33,823 bases of DNA from Candidatus Intestinimonas pullistercoris (GCA_019119795.1 DWWJ01000072.1:1-33823); one strand, 5' to 3'. Positions 7,567 to 16,444 are shown, numbered from the stretch's first letter. The notes: generated from the sequence alone by a model not told the origin. A program made the numbers and translations.

Positions 7567-7583
7567 AGAGGGGCCTCCTTCCT

Positions 7584-9845
7584 TTAAGATGTCCCCCGCA
7601 CGGTGACGGTGAGGTTGCCCTGCTGGTCGGTGCGGTAGACGGCGCAGCCCGCCTCCGCCAGCCGCAGCAGGGTCTCGGGGGCGGGGTGGCCGTAGTTGTT
7701 GTAGCCGCAGGAGATGAGGACAGTCTCTGGCGTCACGGTCTCCAGCAGGAGCTGGGAGGTGGCCGAGCGGGAGCCGTGGTGCCCCGCCACCAGCAGGTCG
7801 ATGTCGGGGAGGTCCCCGTACTTTACCAGCCGCTTTTCGATGTCCGAGCCCATGTCCCCGGTGAGGAGGGCGGAGAAGCCCGCCCCCTGGAAGAGCAGGC
7901 TCAGGCCCTCCTCGTTGGCGTCTCCGGCCCCCAGCGGGGCGTAGAGGGTGAGCTCCGCCGGGCCGAAGGAGAGGCGCTGGTCATCGGTGACGAACCAGAC
8001 CTGGGTCCCGTGGGCCTCAGCCGCCGCCAAAAGCTCCTGGCGGAAGGGGTCCTCCCGGTCCACGTCGGGGACGGCCAGGGCGGAGACCTCCATGCGCTCC
8101 AGGAGCTCCAGGACCCCGTTGGCGTGGTCGGCGTGGTAGTGGGTGAGCACCAGCAGGTCGATCCGGTCCACCCCCACGGTGCTCAGATAGTCGGCGGCCA
8201 GGTCTCCGGCGTTCCGCCGGGCGCTGCCGCCGCAGTCCACCAGGGCTACACGGTCCCCGGCCCGGAGGGCCACGCACTGGCCCTGGCCCACGTCCAGGGC
8301 GGTGAGGGTCAGGGGGCCCATGCGGTAGGCCGCGTGGTGGAGCACCAGCGCCGAGCCGAGCACTATGATCGAGCAGCACAGGGGGACCAGGGGGCGCCTG
8401 GGCCCCCGGAGGGCGAGGAAGCACAGCCACAGCAGGTAGAGCACCGCCAGGCCGCCCAGGAGGTAGGGCCCGTCCACCGCCAGGGCGGCATAGGGGACCC
8501 GGGCAAGGCCCCGGGCCAGAAAGAGCACCAGCCGGGGGAGGACTGCCAGCAGGCTCCCCAGGAGCTGGGCCGGTCCCGGCAGCGCCAGGGCCAGCAGGGC
8601 GGTGAGGAGCCCGGCCTGGAAGGTGAGCTGGATGAGGAAGAGGCACAAAAGGTTGGCCACCGGGGCGACCAGGGAGACGGTGCCGAAGTACCAGGCCCCC
8701 AGGGGCAGGGTGAAGGCGGTGGCCCCTACGGTGGTGCCTAGGGAGACGGCCGCCCCCCGGAGGAGCCCTAGCAGGCGGGGCCGGAGGCCCTTCCCCCGGC
8801 CCGCCTTGGGCAGGTGGGCGGTGAGGGCGCCGCTGATCCGGCCGGAGAAGGCCAGGATGCCCGCCACCGAGGCGAAGGAGAGCTGGAGCCCGACGCTCTG
8901 GCAGGCGTGGGGGTTCTGGAAGAGCAGCACCATCAGGGCAAAGGACAGGCTGGTGGGGGCGTCGCTCTCACGGTCCAGCAGGGGGCCCAGGAGCAGGAGG
9001 GCGTTCATGATGACGGAGCGGATCACCGAGGGGGTGCAGCCCGTGATCAGGGCGTAGACCGCCATCACCGGCAGGGCCAGCAGGGCCGCCCGGCGGCGGT
9101 AGCGGCTCCCGGCCAGGGCCACGGCCAGCTGGGCCAGGAAGCCGATATGGAGCCCCGACACCGCTACCGCGTGGGCAAGGCCGGTGCGCTGGAGGGCGGC
9201 GTATTCCGTCTCGGTGAGGCCGTCCTTGTCCCCGGTGAGAAGGGCGGTGACCAGCCCCGCCGCGTCCGCCGGGAAGGCGCCGGCCACCGCCTCCTTCAAG
9301 GCACGGGCCCAGTGGGCGGGGAGGTACCGCAGGGGGATGCGCTCCGGCCGCGTGAGCTCCGCGTCCCCCTGGGCGTAGGCCAGTAGGTAGATGCCCTGGG
9401 CGGTGTAGTCCCCGGAGACCTGCCCACGGACCACGCCGGAGGTCCGGCAGGAGGCGGTCACCGTGACACGGTCCCCGGGGGCGGCCGCCATCAGCTCCGG
9501 CTCCCCGTAGAGCCGGGCCAGGAAGGCGGGGCCCTCCTCCGGCTCCACCCGGATGTCCACCGCCCCACCGTAGGCCGTCTCGTAGGGCCAGTCCGCCACC
9601 GTGGCGGTGAGGGAGGCATAGGAGCCCTCCAGGGCCCGGGCGGGGGACAGGAAGAGGACGTCATAGGCCTGGCTCCACAGCAGTCCGGTTATAACTCCGG
9701 CGCACACCAGGGCACAGCGGAGCCGCCGGTCCTCCCGCCGCCGGAGGGCGGGGAGGGCCAGCAGGGCCAGAAGGGGGAGAGCCCCATAGGCCCAGGCAAA
9801 GACCGCCGCCGAAAAGGAGGCGGCAAAGGCGGCCAGCTTACGCAT
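7584..9845 (-). CDS. comEC: DNA internalization competence protein ComEC/Rec2
   Basis: 753 aa membrane protein that forms the channel taking single-stranded DNA into the cell. The N-terminus has hydrophobic helices, followed by a soluble beta-rich OB-like part (residues about 65-175). The Competence domain spans about 200-500 with many helices and the HAVAVSGLHIGFL signature. The C-terminal metallo-beta-lactamase domain (about 510-750) has VDCGGSARRN, THYHADHANG and GHHGSRSATS motifs, consistent with the nuclease form. The ATG (9845) lies inside the XRE gene (8-bp overlap) with no purine-rich Shine-Dalgarno before it, so translation probably depends on termination-reinitiation from the regulator. 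No comEA was seen next to it. Confidence 0.96.
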   Translation of the reverse strand: MRKLAAFAASFSAAVFAWAYGALPLLALLALPALRRREDRRLRCALVCAGVITGLLWSQAYDVLFLSPARALEGSYASLTATVADWPYETAYGGAVDIRVEPEEGPAFLARLYGEPELMAAAPGDRVTVTASCRTSGVVRGQVSGDYTAQGIYLLAYAQGDAELTRPERIPLRYLPAHWARALKEAVAGAFPADAAGLVTALLTGDKDGLTETEYAALQRTGLAHAVAVSGLHIGFLAQLAVALAGSRYRRRAALLALPVMAVYALITGCTPSVIRSVIMNALLLLGPLLDRESDAPTSLSFALMVLLFQNPHACQSVGLQLSFASVAGILAFSGRISGALTAHLPKAGRGKGLRPRLLGLLRGAAVSLGTTVGATAFTLPLGAWYFGTVSLVAPVANLLCLFLIQLTFQAGLLTALLALALPGPAQLLGSLLAVLPRLVLFLARGLARVPYAALAVDGPYLLGGLAVLYLLWLCFLALRGPRRPLVPLCCSIIVLGSALVLHHAAYRMGPLTLTALDVGQGQCVALRAGDRVALVDCGGSARRNAGDLAADYLSTVGVDRIDLLVLTHYHADHANGVLELLERMEVSALAVPDVDREDPFRQELLAAAEAHGTQVWFVTDDQRLSFGPAELTLYAPLGAGDANEEGLSLLFQGAGFSALLTGDMGSDIEKRLVKYGDLPDIDLLVAGHHGSRSATSQLLLETVTPETVLISCGYNNYGHPAPETLLRLAEAGCAVYRTDQQGNLTVTVRGTS

Positions 9846-10056
9846 GGGGCGGGGAGGGATCGTCGGTGCGGCCCAGAAGATAGTCGGTGCTGGTCTGATA
9901 ATAGTCGGCCAGCGCGATGACTGCCCAGGTGGGGATTTCCCGGATGCCCTTTTCGTAACGGCGGTAGACCTCCGGACGCATCTTCAGCGCCGCCGCCACC
10001 TCTTTCTGCTTCAGGTCCCGGTCCACACGCATATCCGCAAGGCGTCTGAAAAACAT
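9838..10056 (-). CDS. Small XRE-family regulator coupled to comEC
   Basis: 72 aa, essentially one helix-turn-helix of the Cro/C1 type: LKQKEVAAALKMRPEVYRRYEKGIREIP at about residues 15-42, ending in the common YYQTSTDYLLGRTD tail. The start at 10056 has TAGGTGAT upstream. It is the first gene of the leftward comEC-holA-recG group, and its stop overlaps the comEC start by 8 bp. The upstream divergent region holds three GGTAG/CCTACC dyads, one directly in front of this gene. Autoregulation, and control of comEC and the opposing gene, is therefore plausible (inference). Confidence 0.9.
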   Translation of the reverse strand: MFFRRLADMRVDRDLKQKEVAAALKMRPEVYRRYEKGIREIPTWAVIALADYYQTSTDYLLGRTDDPSPPHA

Positions 10057-10074
10057 ACTATCACCTAGTCAACA

Positions 10075-10094
10075 CTACCATTTGGTAGGTTACC
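10075..10094. promoter_or_regulatory. Operator-like dyad 1 (CTACCA-TT-TGGTAG)
   Basis: A perfect 6-bp dyad with a 2-bp centre (10075-10088). A second overlapping dyad GGTA-GGT-TACC reaches 10094. It lies 20-40 bp before the XRE start, where an autorepressor would block the leftward transcript. Confidence 0.5.
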
Positions 10095-10115
10095 CATGGC
10101 GATTCAGGACCATAC

Positions 10116-10129
10116 GGTAGTATTTTACC
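10116..10129. promoter_or_regulatory. Operator-like dyad 2 (GGTA-N6-TACC)
   Basis: GGTAGTATTTTACC, a second copy of the GGTA/TACC half-sites. On the minus strand it overlaps a possible -10 (TAAAAT, 10127-10122) with a weak -35 (TTTTCA) 17 bp further up. Confidence 0.4.
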
Positions 10130-10169
10130 ATTTTCAGTATGCTTTGAAAAGCAGTTTTTGAGAGACAAC

Positions 10170-10208
10170 GGAGAGGGGCCGGCCCTGGCCCCTTTCTAAC
10201 TTTTTTCT
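10170..10208 (+). terminator. Possible terminator or attenuator hairpin in the divergent region
   Basis: AGGGGCC and GGCCCCT pair around GGCCCT, followed by TTCTAACTTTTTTC. No plus-strand gene lies upstream to need it. It may insulate the right-hand gene from readthrough or antisense transcription. Confidence 0.35.
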
Positions 10209-10258
10209 AACATCTGCCCGAAGGGGGGCCAAACGACAGGTTTTGCCAAGGTCTGCCG

Positions 10259-10309
10259 TTTACAAAAAACGGGGGTTGTGGTAGGATAACTAGTGATTTT
10301 ACCTACCAC
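10259..10309 (+). promoter_or_regulatory. Promoter of the glycosidase/SLH gene with an overlapping 8-bp dyad
   Basis: TTTACA (10259-10264), a 17-bp spacer and TAGGAT (10282-10287). GTGGTAGG (10278-10285) and CCTACCAC (10302-10309) form a perfect inverted pair with a 16-bp spacer that covers the -10 and the likely transcription start. The half-site is the same GGTAG word found before the XRE gene. Confidence 0.6.
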
Positions 10310-10336
10310 CCGCGTTGATTTTTCTGGAGGCACTAC

Positions 10337-13300
10337 ATGAAACGATTTGGCATCCGCGCCACGGCCCTGGCCCTGGCCGTTCTCATTGGACTCGCCCCCG
10401 CGGCCTCCGCCTCGGTGGCCCTGGGAGACGACCTACATAGCGGTACAGTGGAGCTGGCCCCAGGCACTGAACTCAACCAGCAGGTCTTCTGGAGCAACTC
10501 CCGCTCCGACCTGCGCCGGGAGAACTATCTGGTCTACTCCCCGACTGACGGGGTCTGCCCCGTGGTGGTCTACGGAGACAAGCTCCTGAGCAAGCAGGAC
10601 CTCTCCGCCATGGCCAGCTCCTTGGAAGCCCAGGGGCTCCGGGTGCTGGGCGGAGTCAACGGGGACTTCTTCGACCTCTCCACCGGCAACGCCCTGGGGG
10701 TCATCATCAGCGAGGGGGTCCTCCGGACCACCTCCGGGGGCTATTACGCCATCGGCTTCCTGGAGGACGGCACCGCCTTCATCGGCAAGCCGGATATTTC
10801 AGTCACCGCCACCTTCAGCGGGGCCACCATGCGGGTCACCGACGTGAACAAGACCCGCACCGCCGCCGACGGCACCCACGAGGGGGGGCTCTACCTCTAT
10901 ACCGACGAGTACAGCCGCACCACCCAGCACACCGCCCCCGGCTATGACGTCATCCTCACCCCGGTCACCGACGATCTGGGCTCCACTATAGATGTGGACC
11001 TGGACGTCACCGACCCCGAGGAGCAGGACCCGGACGCCCAGCAGGAGACGGAGGAGACCCAGGACCCGGATGCGGAGGAGGGCTCCGGCGGGGACACGAG
11101 GGACGACACAGAGGAGTCCGGCGAGGCGGACAGCTCCAACGGGGACGCGGAGGAGTCCGGCGAGGCGGACAGCTCCAACACGGACCCGGGGGAAGCGGAC
11201 CAGGCTACCGACTCCCAGGACCTGGAGGACACAGAAACCGTGGCAGAGGGGACCCAGGAGGTGGACGAGGTCACCGGCTCCCTGACCATCACCAACGAGC
11301 TGAAGGTGGGCGGCCGCCTGGTCTGCACTGTGGACCAGGTGCTGGAGTCCACCGGCTCCATCGAAATTCCCGCCGGGAAGCTGGTGCTCACCGTCAACCA
11401 GAACAACAACGAGTGGCTCCTGGGCCAGGTCCAGAGCCTGAAGGCCGGGGACCAGGTGACCATTGACGTCACCGCCGCTGACACCCGCTGGGAGGATGTG
11501 GTCACCGCCATCGGCGGCTTCTACAAGATCGTCACGGGGGGACAGGTGGGCCCCGACACCGACAGCACTGCCAACCCCCGCACCGCCATCGGCATCCGGG
11601 CCGACGGCAGCGTGGTCTTCTATACCATTGACGGCCGGCAGTCCGGCTACAGCGTGGGGGCCACCCTGACCCAGGTGGCCCAGCGGCTCATCGAGCTGGG
11701 CTGTGTGGAGGCCATCGGCCTGGACGGCGGCGGCTCCACCGTCATCGGGGCCACCCTGCCGGACGAGGAGACCATGTCCATCCTGAACCGGCCCTCGGAC
11801 GGCTCCCTCCGGGCGGTGACCAACGGCATCTTCCTGGTCTCCGAGCTGGAGCCCACGGAGGAGCTGGACCACTACTATGTCACCCCCTACAGCTCTCTGG
11901 TGCTCTCCGGGGCCCAGGTGGCCCTGACGGCCATCCCCGTGGACACCAACGGCTATACCTTCTCTGACGACAGCACCGTCCTCTGGTCCATCCAGAACGG
12001 AGACGGGGTGGTCAGCGTGGACGGCGTCTTCACTGCCGGCAGCGAGAGCGGCACCACCCAGGTCACCGCCGCCTCCAGCGCGGCGGAGGGCACCGCCTCC
12101 TTTACCGTGGTGAAGACCCCGGACACCATCGCCGTCTCCAACCAGGAGACGGGGGCCCCGGTGACCGCCCTGGCCCTGGACCCCATGGACACCGTGGACC
12201 TCACCGCCAACGCCACCTGGAAGAACATGATCCTGACCTCTCAGGACACCTGCTACACCTGGAGCGCCGACGAGGCCATCGGCACGGTGGACGAAAACGG
12301 CGTCTTTACTGCCTCCGACGTCAGCGGCACCGGCAACCTCACGGTCCGGGCCGGGGACCGGAGCCTCACCATCCCCGTCACTGTGGCCGGGCACATCCAG
12401 GAGCTGGAGTCCTTTGAGGGCGGGGAGGTCACCGTCTTCACCGGCACCGACACCACTGTGGTGAGCCTGGAGACCTCCGCCGACCTGGTGCGCTACGGCC
12501 GGCAGTCCCTCCGGCTGGACTACCAGGCCGGGACCACCGGCTCCGCCGCTGTGGGGGCCGCCCTGACCATCCCCGAGGGGGACCGCTATCTGAGCCTGTG
12601 GGTCTACGGGGACGGCTCCGGGAACACCCTCACCGCCACCGTCACCGACACCGCCGGGACGGCCTCCGACGTGGTCCTGGGGACCCTGGACTTCACCGGC
12701 TGGCAGCATCTTGCCACCCTCCTCCCGGAGAACGCCGCGTCGGTCACCGCCCTGAACGTGGTCTACGGCGGCGGCGAGAAGGCCGTGGGCACCCTCTACC
12801 TGGATCAGATCACCAGCGGCACCGAGTCGGCCGGGGATGAGACGCCCCCCACCGTCACTGTCAGCGTGGCTGACGGGGTCCTCACCGCCTATGTCTCCGA
12901 CAACATGGACAAGAGCTTTGCCAAGTCCGCCGTCACCCTGACCTGGGACGGCGCAAGCGTGGACTTCACCTGGGAGGAAGAGGCCGGGGCCCTGACCTGG
13001 ACCCTCCCGGCGGAGGACGGCCGGCTCCACCGGGCCACCGTCACCGCCTCCGACCAGAGCGGCAACACCGGCCGGGGTTCGGTCAACGTGACTCCCGCGG
13101 ACGGCACCTCCACCGCCCAGAATCCCTTCGTGGACATGACTGCCCACTGGGCCAGCCCCTACACCACCTACCTCTATGACAGCGGCGTGGTCCAGGGGGT
13201 GGACTCCGACGCGGGTCCCCTCTTCCAGCCCGACAAGAACATCACCCGGGGCGAGTTCGCCCTGATGGTGGCCCGCTGGATGGGCCTGGACCTGGATTCC

Positions 13301-13666
13301 TATGCCGATGTGGAGCTTCCCTTTGCCGATCTGGACACCGTTCCGTCCTGGTGCCTCAACGCCATGAAGGCCATGTACGCCGAGGGCATCCTCAAGGGCA
13401 GCCTGGAGGGCGGCGTCCTCATGGGGCGGGCCACCGCCTCCATCAGCCGGGCCGAGGCCATGACCATCCTGGGCCGCATCCAGGGCCAGGGCTATATCCG
13501 CCAGAGCCTCACCTTCTCTGACGCCGACCAGGTCCCCGCCTGGGCCCTGTCCTATGTGGAGACCCTGGTGGGCCAGGGCATCATCTCTGGCTACGACAAC
13601 CTCCTGCGCCCCAATGACTCGGTCACCCGGGCCGAGGTGGCCAAGATGCTCTTCTTCCTGCTGTAA
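10337..13666 (+). CDS. Secreted phosphodiester glycosidase (NAGPA) domain protein with Ig-like and SLH domains
   Basis: 1109 aa; GGAGG lies 6 bp before the ATG. A signal peptide (residues 1-26) ends at ASA. The phosphodiester glycosidase fold is split: its first part (about 45-215) holds GGVNGDFFD near 105, and its second part (about 315-505) holds GLDGGGSTVIGA near 461. Between them, about 224-313, is a strongly acidic, Ser/Thr-rich linker with a 13-residue repeat (EESGEADSSN core) present twice. Next come two Ig-like/BIG2-type segments (about 505-685), a jelly-roll, carbohydrate-binding-like region (690-830), a further beta domain, and three SLH repeats (about 928-1109) that tether proteins to cell-wall polysaccharide. 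The family includes the enzyme that uncovers mannose 6-phosphate; bacterial members act on surface or exopolysaccharide phosphodiesters. The precise substrate is unknown. Confidence 0.9.
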   Translation: MKRFGIRATALALAVLIGLAPAASASVALGDDLHSGTVELAPGTELNQQVFWSNSRSDLRRENYLVYSPTDGVCPVVVYGDKLLSKQDLSAMASSLEAQGLRVLGGVNGDFFDLSTGNALGVIISEGVLRTTSGGYYAIGFLEDGTAFIGKPDISVTATFSGATMRVTDVNKTRTAADGTHEGGLYLYTDEYSRTTQHTAPGYDVILTPVTDDLGSTIDVDLDVTDPEEQDPDAQQETEETQDPDAEEGSGGDTRDDTEESGEADSSNGDAEESGEADSSNTDPGEADQATDSQDLEDTETVAEGTQEVDEVTGSLTITNELKVGGRLVCTVDQVLESTGSIEIPAGKLVLTVNQNNNEWLLGQVQSLKAGDQVTIDVTAADTRWEDVVTAIGGFYKIVTGGQVGPDTDSTANPRTAIGIRADGSVVFYTIDGRQSGYSVGATLTQVAQRLIELGCVEAIGLDGGGSTVIGATLPDEETMSILNRPSDGSLRAVTNGIFLVSELEPTEELDHYYVTPYSSLVLSGAQVALTAIPVDTNGYTFSDDSTVLWSIQNGDGVVSVDGVFTAGSESGTTQVTAASSAAEGTASFTVVKTPDTIAVSNQETGAPVTALALDPMDTVDLTANATWKNMILTSQDTCYTWSADEAIGTVDENGVFTASDVSGTGNLTVRAGDRSLTIPVTVAGHIQELESFEGGEVTVFTGTDTTVVSLETSADLVRYGRQSLRLDYQAGTTGSAAVGAALTIPEGDRYLSLWVYGDGSGNTLTATVTDTAGTASDVVLGTLDFTGWQHLATLLPENAASVTALNVVYGGGEKAVGTLYLDQITSGTESAGDETPPTVTVSVADGVLTAYVSDNMDKSFAKSAVTLTWDGASVDFTWEEEAGALTWTLPAEDGRLHRATVTASDQSGNTGRGSVNVTPADGTSTAQNPFVDMTAHWASPYTTYLYDSGVVQGVDSDAGPLFQPDKNITRGEFALMVARWMGLDLDSYADVELPFADLDTVPSWCLNAMKAMYAEGILKGSLEGGVLMGRATASISRAEAMTILGRIQGQGYIRQSLTFSDADQVPAWALSYVETLVGQGIISGYDNLLRPNDSVTRAEVAKMLFFLL
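11111..11188 (+). repeat. Two 39-bp tandem units in the acidic linker
   Basis: A 30-bp run beginning at 11111 recurs identically at 11150, so the period is 39 bp (13 codons). The copies differ only in the last codons. It codes for the acidic linker and could expand or contract. Confidence 0.85.
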
Positions 13667-13672
13667 GCCTCC

Positions 13673-13712
13673 GGGCCGCACCATCTCTCTAATGGTGCGG
13701 CCCGTTTTTTTC
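13673..13712 (+). terminator. Strong rho-independent terminator
   Basis: A perfect 12-bp stem, GGGCCGCACCAT against ATGGTGCGGCCC, with a 7-nt loop, then GTTTTTTT. It lies six bases after the stop of the glycosidase/SLH gene. Confidence 0.95.
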
Positions 13713-13804
13713 CAGAAAGACTGGAACCATCTCCCGGCTTTTTCGTCTAAAAGCGTAAGAGACCCGTCCTGTCGTCAAATTTTGGAGTATTGGAGGTATG
13801 GAAG

Positions 13805-15979
13805 ATGAAAAAACTGCTCGCGCTGCTGCTCAGCGCCGCCCTGCTCACCGGGACGGCCCTCCCCGCCCTGGGGGCGGAGGAGGCGTCCGCCGACGCCAAG
13901 CTGGCCCAGGTGACCCAGGCGGTCAAGGAGCGGCTGGACCTGGACACCAGCGGATATGACGAGTTCCGCGGGGAGAGCTGGCAGCAGGAGCTGGCCACCG
14001 TCTGGCAGCTGGACTGGTCGGGAGAAGAGGGCTCCCTCTCGGTGCAGGCCCTGGAGGACGGTACCATCGTGTCCTATGTCCGCTCAGACGGAGAGGACGG
14101 CATTGCCGTCTGGGGGGAATCGGGGTCCCTCCCCGCCTTCCCGCAGGGGGACCCGGAGGTGGCGGCCGCCGCCGCGGAGGCATTCCTGGCCAAGGTGCTG
14201 GACCCTGCCCTGGAGACCGTCCGGCTGGAGGAGCCCCAGGGAGAGCGGCTGGGGGCGGACAGCTACCGCTTCTCCGGTAGCATCCTGCTCCACGGCATCC
14301 CCTCGCCCCTGTCCTACAGCGTCACCGTCCGGGCCACCGATAACCAGGTGACCCGCTTCTCCCGGGATGCCCTGGCCACCACCTGCCTGGGCGGGGTCCC
14401 CGGGCCGGAGACCGCCGTCACCGCCGCACAGGCGGGGGAGGCCCTCCGAGGGACCCTCTCCCTGCGGCTGGAGTACGTCCTGCCGGAGGCCGACAGCACC
14501 CAGGCCGTTCTCCGCTACCTGCCGGAGCGCGGCCATGAATACTATGTGGACGCCAAGACCGGGGAGCTGGTGGACCTCACCGCTCTGGAGGAGAAGATGT
14601 ACCAGGCGGGCGGCGGAGACGCCGCCGCGGGAGAGTCGGCCACTGACGAGGCCCTCAGCAACTCCGGCGCCCTGACGGAGGCCGAGCAGGAGGGCATCCG
14701 GAAGCTGGAGGGGGTCCAGGCCAGCGATGAGCTGGACACCGCCCTGCGGGCGGTGCCGGAATACGGCCTGGAGGACTACACCCTGGCCAACAGCCGCTAC
14801 CAGCTGGTGGAGGAGGACGGGGGAGAGGAGCAGGTCCTCTGCCATCTGACCTACAGCCGCTCTGACGGGGAGAACGTCTACCGCCGGACCTTCACCGTGG
14901 ACGCCCGCACCGGAGGGGTCCAGTCGGTCTGGTCCTCCGCCCCCTGGGACGAGGAGCGGACCCCCGCTTTCCCGGCAGAGGAGGCCCAGGCCCGGGCAGA
15001 GGCTTTCCTGGCGGCCTACTATGGGGACCACGCCGCCCATCTGGCCCTCTATGACACCACCGACCGCACGGCGGAGGGGGCGCCCTCCTTTACCTTTACC
15101 TTCACCCGCCAGGAGAACGGCATCTTCTTCCCGGAGGATTCCTACACGGTGGGCATCGACGCCGCGGACGGCTCCGTGAGCGGCCTGAACTTCCAGTATC
15201 ACGAGGATGTGACCTTCCAGAGCCCGGAGGGGATCGTGGACGCCGAAGCCGCCCTGGACGCCTGGATGGGGACCTATGAGGTGGCCCTCTCCTACCTCCT
15301 GGTCCCCCGCCCCCTGGTGGAGAGCGACCCCACCGAGGCCCGGCTCATCCAGCTGGGGCTGACCCACTTCTACGGCCTGGAGCTGGGCTACGGCCTGGAG
15401 CGCCGGGAGGGGAGCTGGATCGGCGTGGATGCCAAGACCGGCGAGGCCCTTCAGCGGGAGGCCACCCCTGCGGAGGGCCCATCCTATGACGACCTGGAGG
15501 GCCACTGGGCCCAGGCGGAGGTGGAGCGGCTGGCCCGGTATGGCGTGGGCTATGCCTCGGCCTCCTTCCAGCCCGGCAGGGCCCTGACCCAGGCCGACCT
15601 GGTCTGCCTCCTGGCCAGCACCCAGGGGAGCTGGCTCCTGCTGGACCCGGAGGCGGCCACGGAAGAGGAGCTGGACGAAGCCTACGCCGCGGTTTACCGC
15701 ATGGGGGCCCTGACCCGGCAGGAGCGGCAGGAAGACGCCCTCCTGACCCGGAGCGACGTGGTGCGGATGCTGCTGGACGCCGCCGGCTATGGCAGGGTGG
15801 CCCGGCTGGAGGGTATCTTCACCTGTGCCTTCTCGGACCGCGCGGAGATCCCAGACAGCGAGCTGGGCTACGCCGCCCTGGCCCAGGCCCTGGGGCTGGC
15901 CCAGGAGACCTATGCCGGGGCGCGCACCGCGACCCGGGCCGAAGCCGCTGTGATGCTCTGCCGCCTGCTGGAGGGCTGA
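13805..15979 (+). CDS. Secreted YPEB/PepSY-type repeat protein with C-terminal SLH-like domains
   Basis: 724 aa from the ATG at 13805, which GGAGGT precedes by 7 bp; a TTG five codons earlier overlaps that site and was not used. A signal peptide (MKKLLALLLSAALLTGTALPALGA) is clear. The mature part repeats a strand motif like VDAKTGE at about residues 245, 362, 450 and 542, the signature of PepSY/YPEB or YcdB-type propeptide-like domains. These often inhibit or fold peptidases. The last 165 residues (DDLEGHWAQAEVERLARYGV onward) are two to three diverged SLH repeats. It follows the other SLH protein on the same strand, but a terminator separates them. No peptidase gene is adjacent, so the partner is unknown. 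Confidence 0.85.
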   Translation: MKKLLALLLSAALLTGTALPALGAEEASADAKLAQVTQAVKERLDLDTSGYDEFRGESWQQELATVWQLDWSGEEGSLSVQALEDGTIVSYVRSDGEDGIAVWGESGSLPAFPQGDPEVAAAAAEAFLAKVLDPALETVRLEEPQGERLGADSYRFSGSILLHGIPSPLSYSVTVRATDNQVTRFSRDALATTCLGGVPGPETAVTAAQAGEALRGTLSLRLEYVLPEADSTQAVLRYLPERGHEYYVDAKTGELVDLTALEEKMYQAGGGDAAAGESATDEALSNSGALTEAEQEGIRKLEGVQASDELDTALRAVPEYGLEDYTLANSRYQLVEEDGGEEQVLCHLTYSRSDGENVYRRTFTVDARTGGVQSVWSSAPWDEERTPAFPAEEAQARAEAFLAAYYGDHAAHLALYDTTDRTAEGAPSFTFTFTRQENGIFFPEDSYTVGIDAADGSVSGLNFQYHEDVTFQSPEGIVDAEAALDAWMGTYEVALSYLLVPRPLVESDPTEARLIQLGLTHFYGLELGYGLERREGSWIGVDAKTGEALQREATPAEGPSYDDLEGHWAQAEVERLARYGVGYASASFQPGRALTQADLVCLLASTQGSWLLLDPEAATEEELDEAYAAVYRMGALTRQERQEDALLTRSDVVRMLLDAAGYGRVARLEGIFTCAFSDRAEIPDSELGYAALAQALGLAQETYAGARTATRAEAAVMLCRLLEG

Positions 15980-16011
15980 AGCCTCCGGCGGCACCGGACA
16001 AGAGAGAAAAC

Positions 16012-16052
16012 GAACACGCCCCCGGAGGCAGATGCCTTCCGGGGGCGTGTTC
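16012..16052. terminator. Hairpin terminator between convergent genes, mainly for rpsR
   Basis: GAACACGCCCCCGGA pairs with TCCGGGGGCGTGTTC. On the minus strand it is followed by GTTTTCTCTCT, as expected for the end of the rpsF-ssb-rpsR transcript. On the plus strand the T tract is missing. Confidence 0.8.
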
Positions 16053-16082
16053 GGCGTGGGGGAGTCCCAATATCTGATGTCC

Positions 16083-16322
16083 TTAGTCTGTGACGAAGGG
16101 CAGCAGTGCGATCTGACGGGCCTGCTTGATGGCCTGAGTCAGCTGACGCTGATGCATGGCGCAGGTGCCAGTGGTCCGGCGGGGCAGGATCTTGGACCGC
16201 TCGGAGAGGAACCGCCGCAGCTTGGCGGCGTCCTTATAGTCGATGTGCTCGACCTTGTCTACACAAAAGCTGCAAACCTTGCGGCGCTTCCGGCCGCGGG
16301 GACGCTCTCTATCCATAGGCAT
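16083..16322 (-). CDS. rpsR: 30S ribosomal protein S18
   Basis: 79 aa, typical of S18. A basic N-terminus ([16 protein letters not shown]) precedes the conserved core [50 protein letters not shown]. The CSFC and CAMH cysteines hint at a zinc-binding (C+) form. S18 binds S6 on the 30S platform. The start at 16322 has GGAGGG nine bases upstream; a Met two codons later is an alternative. Last gene of rpsF-ssb-rpsR, after an unusually long hairpin-bearing gap behind ssb. Confidence 0.97.
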   Translation of the reverse strand: MPMDRERPRGRKRRKVCSFCVDKVEHIDYKDAAKLRRFLSERSKILPRRTTGTCAMHQRQLTQAIKQARQIALLPFVTD

Positions 16323-16369
16323 GGTAAGTGACCCTCCTTATCGTTAAAATGAAATCAAATGGTGCGCAC

Positions 16370-16397
16370 AAGCGTTTTGGCCGAGGGCCAAAAGCTT
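16370..16397. other. Hairpin in the ssb-rpsR gap
   Basis: TTTTGGCC-GAG-GGCCAAAA, extended by AAGC/GCTT across one bulged base. There is no T tract, so it is not a standard terminator. It may be a processing or stability element that sets S18 level relative to SSB. Confidence 0.5.
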
Positions 16398-16444
16398 GCC
16401 GCAGGGCGAATTCAGTTCACCCGAGGAAGGAAAAGATTCGGGGA

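Noticed and set aside
10799-13684. 961-codon minus-strand open frame opposite the glycosidase/SLH gene
   Set aside because: A low-complexity Gly/Val/His product caused by codon bias; the plus strand has a signal peptide, domains and a terminator.
14084-15994. 636-codon minus-strand open frame opposite the YPEB/SLH gene
   Set aside because: Same codon-bias shadow; no ribosome binding site and no recognisable domain.
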